From 38-11 sp964539975 (GTDB lineage: Bacteria > Bacillota > Clostridia > Tissierellales > Dethiosulfatibacteraceae): a stretch of DNA of 64,000 nt. Where the stretch lies: the NCBI GenBank assembly GCA_964539975.1, contig CAZIKK010000012.1, positions 1 through 64,000 on the forward strand, in the 5' to 3' direction. The position numbers and the translations under genes were made by a program. Shown here piece by piece: positions 8,273 through 17,719 of the stretch; position 1 is the first letter of the stretch; each line of letters opens with the position of its first letter. Under the pieces are notes generated by a model. That model did no database searches and had not been told where the DNA came from. It saw only the letters and a program-made list of their open reading frames with translations.

Positions 8273-8598
8273 TCCTTTGATCCTCCAATAATAGTTTCTC
8301 CATTATCAATTAATTCTTTCAGACGAATTAATTCATTTTCCATGACTTTCATGCCATTTTGGGTGATGACATACTCCTTTCTTCGAGAGTTTTCGTCATT
8401 TTCAACTGCCTGAATCAACCCTTTTTCAAGCAATGTGTTAAGGGCGCCATAAAGAGTGCCTGCAGCAAGATTGACCCTGCCATCACTTAAATCCATGACA
8501 TTTTGCATGATACCGTAGCCATGCAAGGGTTGCCATAATGAAAGCAAAATATAGTAGACAGCTTCTGTAAGGGCGATGTTTTCTTTATTGTCTCCCAT
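8269..8598 (-). CDS. PadR-family transcriptional repressor
   Basis: The product has 109 residues from the chosen ATG at 8598, which has GGAGG eight bases upstream. A longer frame from GTG at 8655 is unlikely because 8655 is about where transcription should begin. The winged-helix signature of PadR is clear: an LTEAVYYILLSLWQPLHGYGIM segment, then a short loop and LAAGTLYGALNTLLEKGLI, followed by the wing with ENSRRKEYVIT. The helical C-terminus is short, as in the PadR-s1 subgroup. The gene sits directly behind a promoter that holds a perfect dyad, which suggests autorepression of the PadR/DUF2812 pair. Confidence 0.9.
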   Translation of the reverse strand: MGDNKENIALTEAVYYILLSLWQPLHGYGIMQNVMDLSDGRVNLAAGTLYGALNTLLEKGLIQAVENDENSRRKEYVITQNGMKVMENELIRLKELIDNGETIIGGSKE

Positions 8599-8661
8599 TA
8601 TCTGTTCCTCCGTTATACCGTCAAAAGATGTATCGTGTTCCGTTATATCGATCACATGAAT

Positions 8662-8690
8662 ATTATATCGGCTCCCGATATATTTGTCAA
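8662..8690 (-). promoter_or_regulatory. PadR/DUF2812 promoter with an operator between -35 and -10
   Basis: On the minus strand a consensus TTGACA (8685-8690), a 17-nt spacer and a consensus TATAAT (8662-8667). A perfect dyad tatatcgg-ctc-ccgatata (8664-8682) fills the spacer and overlaps the -10. A bound dimer would block polymerase, so this is the likely PadR operator. Confidence 0.85.
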
Positions 8691-8843
8691 TTGTTATTTA
8701 AGAAAGCGCATCACTTCGAAAGCATGTTCTTAGTTATTGTCTTGTGATTTAAAACAGGTTGGACCATGCAAATCAAATGTCCTTTCATGGACTTGAGCCT
8801 ATCACACATCAATCCATAAGTGAATGACTATACACAAAAGGAT

Positions 8844-8872
8844 TGTATAACTAAAGTGTCTACGGTATAATA
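8844..8872 (+). promoter_or_regulatory. Promoter of the second SLH protein
   Basis: TTGTAT (8844-8849), 17-nt spacer, TATAAT (8867-8872), with the shared GGTATAATAA context. The start codon is at 8929. Confidence 0.65.
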
Positions 8873-8928
8873 ATCAAGACAGAACTAATGAATCGGACTT
8901 AAGGCACACAAATTTTTTGGAGGTACTT

Positions 8929-11900
8929 ATGAGGAAAAGAAAAGTATTGGCCTGGATCATTGTTCTCACATTGATCCTATCGTCGTTAACAGTGGCTTAT
9001 TCAACCACGGATGAATTCAACGACATGCCTGACAACTGGTCGACAAAAGCGTTGGAAAATGCAGTTGAAAATGGTCTGTTAAATGGCGCAGATGGTCAAA
9101 TCATGCCAGATGCAAACCTCACCAGAGCCCAAATGGCCACGGTGATCAATCGGGCTTTTGGTGCTCAAGTCAAGGGAAATATCCAAAGTTTCACCGATGT
9201 GCCAGTGGGAGCATGGTATTATGATGAAATGGCCAAAGCGGTTCAAATGAAGACTTTCCAAGGTTCTGGGAACAGACTTGATCCGGAAGATCCCATTACG
9301 AGGGAACAAGCTTTTATCGTCATGGCCAGGGCGCTCAAACTTGAAAAAAACAATCAAGAACCGGAAGGGTTTGCAGATTTGGAAGATATTTCATCTTGGG
9401 CAAAGGACGAAGTATTCAGTTTGATAGAAGCAGGCTATGTGCAGGGGTCTAATGGTAGAATCAATCCAAAATCTACAATGACTAGAGCAGAATTTGCACA
9501 ACTGATGGACAATCTGATTAAATTATACATTAGGGAAGCTGGAGAATATACGGAAGTGCCAGAAGGCAACATCATGATCAATGTGCCGGATGTCACCATG
9601 AAAAACGTCAAAATCACAGGAGATCTCATTCTTGGCGATGGTGTCGGTGATGGGGATATCACACTGGATGGTGTGGAAATTACCGGCAGACTCCTTGTAA
9701 GAGGCGGGGGAGAAGACACGATCATCATCAAGGGGGATTCTAAAATCCAGAAAATCATCATCGCTAGAGTGGATGGTGTGGTGAGAGTGTTTAATGAAAC
9801 AGGAAAAGAGATCGGAGAGGTGATCGTAGACGGTAGCGACGATGTCATTCTTGAAGGACAGTTTGGACAAATCGTCTTATTGGCAGATAATGTGGATGTA
9901 TATGCCTTGAAGGCCACATTCTCGGATTCTAATATCACAGGGGATAATAGCAAAATTGTGCAACCTGTTGTGGTTGAATCAACAAGACAATCCATTCGAT
10001 CCGTTTCAATTGAAGGGGATACCGACCTCATGGACACAACGCTATCAGCTGTAGTGATGCCAAGTCAGGCCACTGTCAGTTATAGATGGCTTATATCCGA
10101 CACAGCAGAGGGTGAGTTTGTTGCGATTGAAGGGGAAACATCTGACACATATGAGATCACATCAGATGACATTGGAAAATTTATCAAAGTAGAAGCAAGA
10201 GGAACGGGGGACTACAGAAACACAAGAAATAGCGAAGTGGCAGTTATAGGCTTTGGTGGATTTAACACCAGTAAAAACGCTTATGAGGTAGCGAATTGGT
10301 ATCACCTAGATAATATCAGATATATTTTAGATGGTAATTTCGTCATGACCGCCAATATAGGAGCACCGGAAGAAGTTGGTGATTACCTTGCACCAAGCAT
10401 TGTCTATGAAACAAAAGGGTATGATGAGGTGCTTGGTAACGGAGGATTTGAGCCTATTGGTAGGCCAGTGTTGATTGGTCCTGTTTCGGTTTTTGATCAA
10501 TCCGAAGATGATTTATTATCTCAACTATTCACAGGTACTTTTGATGGAGAGGGTCATATTATCAAAGACTTGTATGTCAATCAGGATAGACGAATAACAG
10601 CCCAGGTTTCTGATTTATCAAATGCCACAGGACTGTTTAGTATTGCATATCAAGCAGAACTAAAGAATTTAATGATAAAAGACAGTGAAGTATGGGGGAC
10701 CGATTTTGTCGGTGCTTTGGTAGGGTACAGTCGAGAAAGTATGATTTCAAATGTACACAACATTTCTGACTTCCAATGGTTTCAAGATATAGCGCCAATC
10801 GGTGTGGTAGTAGGTCGTACGTATGTTGGTGGCATTACTGGCATCAATGATTCTGGTGTGGTAACCAATTCCAGCAATGGTTTCATCGTTCTTGGAGAGG
10901 AGATTGTTGGGGGTGTAGCGGGAATCAATCACTTCGATGGTATGGCTGTAGACGTGATGACAATACAAGGAGCACCAGTATTGGATGCACAGATTATGGA
11001 CTCATGGAATGAAGGAATCGTGATAGGACATCAGCAAGTAGGCGGCGTCGTTGGAAGAAATGGAAGGGCTCGATATTATGCAAGTCTTGACGAAGTGGAA
11101 GCATTAAGGCTTGTTGGCGAAATGTCGTCGTATATCAACAACTGTTATAATACAGGATTTGTAATACCGATTAATCACATGAGTTTAATAACGCAATCAT
11201 CGATGAACCTAGGCGGCATCGTTGGCTATAACGAAGGGACGGTATCTGAATCCTACAACGCAGGAGACGTAGGCTATCAGCCGGATAGTCTGGTTGGATT
11301 AGATGAAGCAATGATCAGTGAGGACACGCTCACCTCAGAAAGAGTTGGAGGCCTAGTGGGAAGTGACTTTAACGGAAAAATTCTAAACAGCTACAATAAA
11401 GGCGCCATCTATGGATTAGAAGACATTGGCGGAATAGTTGGGTATGCAGAATATTCGGAAATCACAAACAATTATAATATTGGAGATATCGACAGAAAGG
11501 TAGATGATGACTTGATAAAGGGTGTCTCTGATATCCAGTCGATTTATGGTGGTGAAGTGGACGCTTATTTTGCCGGGAACTATTTCCAATTAGAAAGTCT
11601 TGGACCAAGAACGGTTGACGTGATGAAAAGGGACGATGGCATCTACCCAAGAACACTTGAAGAACTTAGAAATCCATTAAACTATGTGCCTGGGGTTTTC
11701 TATAGAGGAGAAGAGGAAAATAGTTCTTGGAATTTTGATGAAATCTGGTTTATGGACCTTCAAACAAATGACGGATTGCCTATCTTGAGATGGGAAGATG
11801 AAATGTTTGAAACGGCAACATCTTTAAGTGTTACGATCCCAACTTATACATTGACATATGGTGAAAGCACATCTCAAGCTGCAATAGCAATTGAAGGAGA

Positions 11901-13176
11901 GGTAGAAGTAGATGGACAACCTTTAGATGGTGAGTTTATCATCCTTGATGACATCTCATGGTTTGAGCCTGGATTCTATGATGGAATAAGAATCAGTTTC
12001 GTTCCAGAAGATTGTGATTATAGAGTTTTCTACGGTTATTCGAAGGTAATGGTTTCAAAGGCCGACCCGAGTGTTGTTTGGCCGGAAACCATCTATGCCT
12101 TTAAGGATGAAGTGATAACAGAGGACCATTTTACCGGAGAATCCTCCACACCTTCTGGAATATTCACCATAACGGATGCGACTACATCTTGGGCCAGTGT
12201 GGGTACCTATAGCCTTGAGGTTACTTTCACACCGGATGATAGCAATTATAAGACCGTATCTAATCAAATAGATGTGGTGGTGATGGAAGAGTTAACATTT
12301 GAGAGGATAGAGGTAAAGCGCTCATCCGACGAAATAGACCTCCTATTTAGTGGCATCGTAAACCAGAAGGATGCTTTAGAGAAAGATGACTTCACAATAA
12401 GGGTGACCAATGGTGAAGGTGAAACGGAGGTTGAAATAGATGAGATCATTTATCCAACAGGCGAATTTGATTTCTTCACCATCAGATGTGTCAACGATAG
12501 TTTAACCACCAATTCAGTGATTTTAGTTACCATCGAACCATCAGGGGCAGCTAAACTTATGGGTCAGGGCGATCAGTTATTAAGCACGGATGTGTTGACA
12601 AGAGTCTGGGGCATCGTATACGAAGAGAACTTTGAGGCGGATAACGGTGGGTTTACACATTCTGGAACCCCTAACAATGTATGGCAGTGGGGAACACCTT
12701 CTACATGGCCGAATGAAACGGCATCTGGACAGAAGTGCTGGGGCACGAATTTAGCGGGTGATTATCCAAACAATGCGGAGGTTACTTTGCTTAGCCCAGA
12801 GATAGATCTTACTTACATATCTACTGACATGCCTATAAATATTCAGTGGATGCAGGCTTGGCACATAGAGAATAGCAACTGGGACCAAGCAAATGCGCAA
12901 TACACCATAGATGGTGGGAGTACATGGATATCTATCTGGGAGCACAGCGGTGCAACAAATCCAATGCCATGGCAGTTGTTAGGCTACGATATATCAGATT
13001 CGGCGGGTCAAACTGTCCAATTCAGATGGGTTCTCAAGACGGATTTTTCCATTACATATCCAGGCGTATATATTGACGATATCATCATAGAAGTAGGAAA
13101 CGATGACTTCATCAGCTTAGAAATAGATTATCCAGTGTCAAACGAAGGTATGGAAAAAGAAGTTAGATCTGAATAG
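8929..13176 (+). CDS. Large SLH-anchored surface protein with GLUG repeats and a C-terminal sandwich domain
   Basis: The product has 1415 residues from ATG 8929; GGAGG at 8919-8923 rules out the TTG at 8917. A signal peptide (about 1-28) is followed by three SLH domains (about 30-205) and a solenoid-like stretch (about 215-345) clearly paralogous to that of the 4380-7565 protein (GRLLVR, IIKGDS and FNETGKEI are shared). An Ig-like unit (about 350-440) follows. A long region (about 500-870) carries GLUG-type motifs such as GGIVGYNEGTV and GGVAGIN, then come MBG-like beta units. The C-terminal segment of about 170 residues (NFEADNGGFTHSG ... GVYIDDIIIEVG) looks like a MAM/immune-inhibitor-A type carbohydrate- or protein-binding sandwich. 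An adhesin or surface-binding role is likely. A hairpin terminator follows. Confidence 0.87.
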   Translation: MRKRKVLAWIIVLTLILSSLTVAYSTTDEFNDMPDNWSTKALENAVENGLLNGADGQIMPDANLTRAQMATVINRAFGAQVKGNIQSFTDVPVGAWYYDEMAKAVQMKTFQGSGNRLDPEDPITREQAFIVMARALKLEKNNQEPEGFADLEDISSWAKDEVFSLIEAGYVQGSNGRINPKSTMTRAEFAQLMDNLIKLYIREAGEYTEVPEGNIMINVPDVTMKNVKITGDLILGDGVGDGDITLDGVEITGRLLVRGGGEDTIIIKGDSKIQKIIIARVDGVVRVFNETGKEIGEVIVDGSDDVILEGQFGQIVLLADNVDVYALKATFSDSNITGDNSKIVQPVVVESTRQSIRSVSIEGDTDLMDTTLSAVVMPSQATVSYRWLISDTAEGEFVAIEGETSDTYEITSDDIGKFIKVEARGTGDYRNTRNSEVAVIGFGGFNTSKNAYEVANWYHLDNIRYILDGNFVMTANIGAPEEVGDYLAPSIVYETKGYDEVLGNGGFEPIGRPVLIGPVSVFDQSEDDLLSQLFTGTFDGEGHIIKDLYVNQDRRITAQVSDLSNATGLFSIAYQAELKNLMIKDSEVWGTDFVGALVGYSRESMISNVHNISDFQWFQDIAPIGVVVGRTYVGGITGINDSGVVTNSSNGFIVLGEEIVGGVAGINHFDGMAVDVMTIQGAPVLDAQIMDSWNEGIVIGHQQVGGVVGRNGRARYYASLDEVEALRLVGEMSSYINNCYNTGFVIPINHMSLITQSSMNLGGIVGYNEGTVSESYNAGDVGYQPDSLVGLDEAMISEDTLTSERVGGLVGSDFNGKILNSYNKGAIYGLEDIGGIVGYAEYSEITNNYNIGDIDRKVDDDLIKGVSDIQSIYGGEVDAYFAGNYFQLESLGPRTVDVMKRDDGIYPRTLEELRNPLNYVPGVFYRGEEENSSWNFDEIWFMDLQTNDGLPILRWEDEMFETATSLSVTIPTYTLTYGESTSQAAIAIEGEVEVDGQPLDGEFIILDDISWFEPGFYDGIRISFVPEDCDYRVFYGYSKVMVSKADPSVVWPETIYAFKDEVITEDHFTGESSTPSGIFTITDATTSWASVGTYSLEVTFTPDDSNYKTVSNQIDVVVMEELTFERIEVKRSSDEIDLLFSGIVNQKDALEKDDFTIRVTNGEGETEVEIDEIIYPTGEFDFFTIRCVNDSLTTNSVILVTIEPSGAAKLMGQGDQLLSTDVLTRVWGIVYEENFEADNGGFTHSGTPNNVWQWGTPSTWPNETASGQKCWGTNLAGDYPNNAEVTLLSPEIDLTYISTDMPINIQWMQAWHIENSNWDQANAQYTIDGGSTWISIWEHSGATNPMPWQLLGYDISDSAGQTVQFRWVLKTDFSITYPGVYIDDIIIEVGNDDFISLEIDYPVSNEGMEKEVRSE

Positions 13177-13187
13177 AAACTTATCAA

Positions 13188-13221
13188 AGAACCCTGTGGC
13201 TTAAAGCCACAGGGTTCTTTT
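13188..13221 (+). terminator. Intrinsic terminator of the SLH/GLUG gene
   Basis: A perfect 13-bp stem (agaaccctgtggc at 13188-13200 with its complement at 13206-13218), a 5-nt loop and TTTT. Confidence 0.92.
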
Positions 13222-13303
13222 GAATAAGAACATATTTAATTGTTAATAGTGTTAGAATGTATTAAACTAATAAGAACAATTAAAATACAAAAGGAGACAA
13301 AAA

Positions 13304-16300
13304 ATGGTTACTAAAAGAGGTTTTTCCGTATTGGCTTTAATAATGACAATCATTCTTTTAACAGGTGGGTTGGCACCTGTTTCTGTAGAGGCTTTTTCTT
13401 ATGAAGAGGAGGAAAAGCAGGGGTATCTGGTAGGGTTTGAAGCTGGATCTGTGAGAAGCATGGCCAATTTAAAGGTTGAGAAAAACTTCAGTGCTATCAA
13501 TGCATCCAAGGTGATCATGACAGAAAGAGAGGCAGAAGATTTAAGAAATCAACCGGGAATTTCTTTTGTTGAGCCTGATCATCCTGTATATGCCATGTCT
13601 CAAACAGTTACATGGGGTGTTGAACGGGTGTATAACCAAGAGCAATACCCTTTCGAAACTTGGGAAACCACATCCGGACAAGGCATTAGAGTGGCAGTGT
13701 TGGATACAGGAATAAATGAAGCCCATGAAGACATTCCTATGCTTTTAGGGGGATACAATGCCATGGGAGACGAAACCTACTGGGGTACGGATCTAAATGG
13801 ACATGGAACTCATGTGGCGGGGATCATTTCGGCCATAGATAATGAATGGGGAGTCGTTGGGGTGTCTCCGGCTATTGACTTGTATGGGGTTAAAGTGTTG
13901 GATGCCAGAGGAAGCGGAAGCGTCAGCACCATTATCGCAGGTATCCAATGGGCTATGGACAACGAAATCCATATTATCAATATGAGCTTAGGAACATTTG
14001 AATACAGTGCGGCACTGGAACAGATATGCAACGAAGCTTATGCATCGGGCATTTTGTTGATCGCTGCTGCAGGAAACAGCGGCACAATAAATGGAACAGG
14101 AGCTAATATCAGTTATCCCGCTTTGTTTGAATCGGTTATGGCGGTTACGGCATCGGATCAAACAGACAACAGGGCCAACTTTTCTAGTACAGGCGTGCAA
14201 GCCGAAGTGATGGCTCCTGGTGTGGATGTTTTAAGCACCATACCAGACAATGCCCTTAATAGCAATTTAAGTGTCAGCGACAGTGGCATAGCCTACCTGT
14301 CGAAAATGGTTGAAGGCTCAGGCATAGGCGTGGTTTCTGGACCTATGGTGGATATAGGGTTGGCCACAGATCTAGAAGTATTGGAAGAAATTTTGTTGGA
14401 AAAAAACATATCCCCCGAAGACGAGTGGATTGCTTTGATCGACCGAGGCGTATTGACATTTGCGGAAAAAGTGTCCCATGCCATGGACTTTGGAGCAGAG
14501 GGGGCGATTATCATGAATGACAGCGAAACTCATTTTGAGCAGGAGAATATTACTTTGTATGCCACTGAATCGGATAAAGAAAAAGAATGGATTCCATCCA
14601 TTTTTGTTTCCTATGAGACGGGACAAGACATAAGAGTCAATGACCAGCATGGAACACTAACAGTAGGCTATACCAATTACAGCAAAAAAAATGGCACTTC
14701 CATGGCAGCTCCTCATGTGTCAGCAGTGGCGGCAGTTCTCTGGGCGGCAGATCCAACCATGAGCAATACAGACATTAGACAGGTTATCACTGCCACGGCA
14801 TTGGATTTAGGACTCCCTCAGGAACACCAAGGCTACGGACTTGTGCAATTAAACAGTGGTCTTCAGTTGATCTTAAGCCAGTTGGAACCCGTTGAGCAAG
14901 AACCGTTGGCATTATTCGATTTTGTGGCAGAAGATAAAATCTATGATGGCAATCCATTAGCAAGGGGCAGATTTAGTGACAGTAGAAAAGAAGGAGATCT
15001 TCTAGAATTCAGTTATGACCTAGCTTTTATGGATAACAATGTGGGTTCAGACAAAATCGTCAATTTTTCAAACATAGAAATATCAGGAGGGTTAGATCAG
15101 CACAAATATTTTCTGACTACTACAACAGGACAAGCCATCGCTAATATTAATCCGGCAGTGGTGATTGGTCGGCCGATGTCTCCAGAAGTGACATATGGAG
15201 ATGAGATCCCTGATTACTTCATAGATTTTGTTGGATTTGTGGAGGGAGAAGGGATAGAAAACCTTGACCAGTTTCAGGTTGTCATCGATTCAGATTACGC
15301 GTTGGGAATGCCTGTAGGCACTTATAACTTGACGGTCTCCGCGATTACCCTATCGGCCTTGAATTATGAGTTCAACATCACTGAAACCAATACTTTTGAA
15401 GTCGACCCAAGAGCTTTGAATTTGGACGGCAGTTTTACGGTTCAAGATAAAGTATTTGACGGAACGAGATCAGCGGAAATATTAGAAAATCGGTTAAGCC
15501 TGCAAGGGGCATTGGAAGGGGACGATGTCTACGTGGGAGAAGTGACTGTCGAGTTTGTATCTTCTGAGGCTGGAAAGGGGGTGGAGGTTCAGATTGTAGA
15601 CATTGTATTGGCAGGAGAAGATAGAGCCAATTATGCACTGAATTTAGAACAGGCACCGGAAAGCCAGGCGGACATCCATTCACCACCAACACCGCCAAGT
15701 CCCCCATCTGGTGGAGGATCTTCAGGAGGCGGAGGTGGCTTCTTTCCAATTATGGAAGATGACCCCATTCACGCGGTTATATCAGGACAAGACACTTATG
15801 TGGCAGGTACAATCATTGAGGGTGAGGATGATGGTGTGTCCTTCTCATTGATCACCTTGGATCATGATAAAATCCAAGAGATCATCCTTGATCTTGAGGG
15901 TGTTCAAGGAAATCGAATGAGTCTGTCCATTGACAAGAAAGACGAGAGAATAGAGATAGCCATGTCAAAAGACACAGTGGATTTACTGAAGGAGAACAAG
16001 ATTGAATTAGAAATTTTAACCCCAATAGGGGGAACAATTATGCCAATGAACCTAATAAGCCTTGATCCGTCAATTAAGGCATTGGGAGAAAACATTAGAG
16101 AACATCGACTTGAAATTCGTTTTGTCATGGAGGTACCACAGGCCGATGAATTAGATCAAATCAGCAAAAAAATCCAAAGCCTGGGGATGACCCATGTAGC
16201 GGACCCGGTGGCATTCTCTCTTATCGTGAAATATGGAGACTTGACAGAAACGATTGATAGATTCCAAGGCTATACCACCAAGTTGGTGCCTTTGAAAGAC

Positions 16301-17008
16301 AATGTCCATTCAGGAATACCTTTTACAGGGGTTGTATTTGATGATCAGAATGCCTTTCATCATTTGCCATCCAAATGGACCATCATCGATGGAAGAGCTT
16401 ATGCGTTAATTAGATCTATGAGCCATTCCACTTATACGGCGATTCGTAATGAAGTCTTTTCACAAGGGGTGGCCAACCATTGGTCCAAGGATGCAGTCAA
16501 CGACATGATCTCCAAACGGGTGATTACAAATCTCCAGGCGTTTGAACCAGAAGCGTACATTACAAGGGTTGATTTTGCAGATTACATCACAAAGGCTTTA
16601 GGCTTGTATGGGGCAAATGAAGGGTATCAGAAGGTATTCAGTGATGTGGACAACAGCGAACTATTTGCAGATGCCATCAGCATGGCGGCAGCCTATGGCA
16701 TTGTGGAAGGATACACCGATGGCACGTTCAAACCAAACAACACCATTACCCGCCAGGAAGCCATGACCATGTACGCACGAGCTATGGAAGTGATGGGATT
16801 GACCTATCAGGATACGAATAGAATGGAAGAATATGTAGATGAAGACAAAGTGGCGGATTGGGCTTATAAAGAGGTTTCGCAAGTATTGAATGCAGGAGTG
16901 TTTAATGGGACCAGCCCTACAACCCTTTCACCAGAGTCCACCTTCAAATATGGAGAGGCGGCCACAGCCATCAAGAACCTATTAAATGTCTATATGGAAA
17001 ACCAATAA
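13304..17008 (+). CDS. Subtilisin-like S8 serine protease with PA insert, MBG/YDG repeats and C-terminal SLH domains
   Basis: The product has 1234 residues. A signal peptide (1-30) leads to an I9-like propeptide ending about residue 100. The catalytic triad is intact: D134 (VLDTG), H167 (HGTHVAG) and S466 (GTSMAAPH). A protease-associated domain (about 340-440) is inserted between H and S, as in large cell-envelope proteases. YDG/MBG-type repeats (about 545-785) and a Pro/Gly/Ser linker (SPPTPPSPPSGGG) follow. After a beta-rich region (about 830-1060) come three SLH domains (about 1065-1230). SLH is C-terminal here, opposite to the two neighbouring SLH proteins. It is probably an S-layer-anchored exoprotease for peptide acquisition or surface-protein maturation. 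SD AAGGAG lies before the ATG. Repeat R3 begins at its stop codon. Confidence 0.92.
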   Translation: MVTKRGFSVLALIMTIILLTGGLAPVSVEAFSYEEEEKQGYLVGFEAGSVRSMANLKVEKNFSAINASKVIMTEREAEDLRNQPGISFVEPDHPVYAMSQTVTWGVERVYNQEQYPFETWETTSGQGIRVAVLDTGINEAHEDIPMLLGGYNAMGDETYWGTDLNGHGTHVAGIISAIDNEWGVVGVSPAIDLYGVKVLDARGSGSVSTIIAGIQWAMDNEIHIINMSLGTFEYSAALEQICNEAYASGILLIAAAGNSGTINGTGANISYPALFESVMAVTASDQTDNRANFSSTGVQAEVMAPGVDVLSTIPDNALNSNLSVSDSGIAYLSKMVEGSGIGVVSGPMVDIGLATDLEVLEEILLEKNISPEDEWIALIDRGVLTFAEKVSHAMDFGAEGAIIMNDSETHFEQENITLYATESDKEKEWIPSIFVSYETGQDIRVNDQHGTLTVGYTNYSKKNGTSMAAPHVSAVAAVLWAADPTMSNTDIRQVITATALDLGLPQEHQGYGLVQLNSGLQLILSQLEPVEQEPLALFDFVAEDKIYDGNPLARGRFSDSRKEGDLLEFSYDLAFMDNNVGSDKIVNFSNIEISGGLDQHKYFLTTTTGQAIANINPAVVIGRPMSPEVTYGDEIPDYFIDFVGFVEGEGIENLDQFQVVIDSDYALGMPVGTYNLTVSAITLSALNYEFNITETNTFEVDPRALNLDGSFTVQDKVFDGTRSAEILENRLSLQGALEGDDVYVGEVTVEFVSSEAGKGVEVQIVDIVLAGEDRANYALNLEQAPESQADIHSPPTPPSPPSGGGSSGGGGGFFPIMEDDPIHAVISGQDTYVAGTIIEGEDDGVSFSLITLDHDKIQEIILDLEGVQGNRMSLSIDKKDERIEIAMSKDTVDLLKENKIELEILTPIGGTIMPMNLISLDPSIKALGENIREHRLEIRFVMEVPQADELDQISKKIQSLGMTHVADPVAFSLIVKYGDLTETIDRFQGYTTKLVPLKDNVHSGIPFTGVVFDDQNAFHHLPSKWTIIDGRAYALIRSMSHSTYTAIRNEVFSQGVANHWSKDAVNDMISKRVITNLQAFEPEAYITRVDFADYITKALGLYGANEGYQKVFSDVDNSELFADAISMAAAYGIVEGYTDGTFKPNNTITRQEAMTMYARAMEVMGLTYQDTNRMEEYVDEDKVADWAYKEVSQVLNAGVFNGTSPTTLSPESTFKYGEAATAIKNLLNVYMENQ

Positions 17009-17054
17009 CCAACAAAAAACAAAAGGGACGGTTCCTTTTGTTTTTTGTTGGTTA
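17006..17054 (+). repeat. Palindromic repeat copy R3
   Basis: The longest copy: taaccaac...gttggtta, with the TAA stop of the protease gene forming its first three bases. It lies between convergent genes and could end transcription from both sides. Confidence 0.93.
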
Positions 17055-17063
17055 TCTTTTACC

Positions 17064-17690
17064 TTAAGCCAAATGATTGAAGTAAAAAATGGCCAGTTGG
17101 GTTCTGTCTCTGAGATGAAGTTTTTCCAAGATGACGCTGATGTAGTTTCGAACAGTGCCTTCGCTAAGAAATAGCTTGCCAGCGATTTCTTTGTTGGACA
17201 GTCCTTTAGAAACTAGACAAATGATTTCATATTCTTTCTCTAAGATCCCAAAGTCTTTAAAATCTCTTTTTTCACCACTGTTTGACATGACTGCAGGCAG
17301 CTTGTTGGTGATTTCCTCTCCAAATACGTTTTGTCCTGAATACACAGCGTTTAGAGCAGGTATGATACTTTGGTAGTGTTGCTTGAGCAGATAGCCTTTT
17401 GCGCCTATTTTCAAAGCTTTAAAGATGTAGGCATCGTCGACGAAGGTTGTCAAAAAGAGAATTTTCGCTTGGGGAAAAGATGCCAGAATTTTTTCTGCTG
17501 CTTCCAAGCCACTCATTTTACCCATTCGGATATCCATAAGCAATATGTCTGGTTGGTGGGTTTCATAGAGAGAAAGGGCTTCTTCGCCACTACCGGCTGT
17601 TGCCACCACATGGAAGTTTTCGTTTGCTTCGATGATGGTTTTTAGTGAGGTGGAGACTAACAGATCGTCGTCTACTATGACTATATTCAC
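17064..17690 (-). CDS. NarL/LuxR-type response regulator
   Basis: The product has 208 residues from GTG 17690, chosen because AAGGAGG lies 6 nt upstream. The alternative ATG at 17723 overlaps the kinase stop but has no ribosome site of that quality. The receiver domain has acidic DDD at 7-9 and the phospho-acceptor D53 (LLMDIRMG), followed by the conserved T and K near the end of the domain. The LuxR-type HTH is at about 145-205 (GLSNKEIAGKLFLSEGTVRNYIS). It is the cognate partner of the sensor kinase immediately upstream. By context it probably activates the divergent ABC exporter operon. Confidence 0.9.
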   Translation of the reverse strand: MNIVIVDDDLLVSTSLKTIIEANENFHVVATAGSGEEALSLYETHQPDILLMDIRMGKMSGLEAAEKILASFPQAKILFLTTFVDDAYIFKALKIGAKGYLLKQHYQSIIPALNAVYSGQNVFGEEITNKLPAVMSNSGEKRDFKDFGILEKEYEIICLVSKGLSNKEIAGKLFLSEGTVRNYISVILEKLHLRDRTQLAIFYFNHLA

Positions 17691-17719
17691 AGGGAACCTC
17701 CTTGTTTTAATTCTTTTGA

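Noticed and set aside
9435..10037. A 200-codon open frame on the minus strand inside the SLH/GLUG gene, and similar antisense frames in the other surface-protein genes
   Set aside because: They mirror the codon composition of the real genes, lack ribosome sites and recognisable domains, and overlap strongly supported coding sequence.
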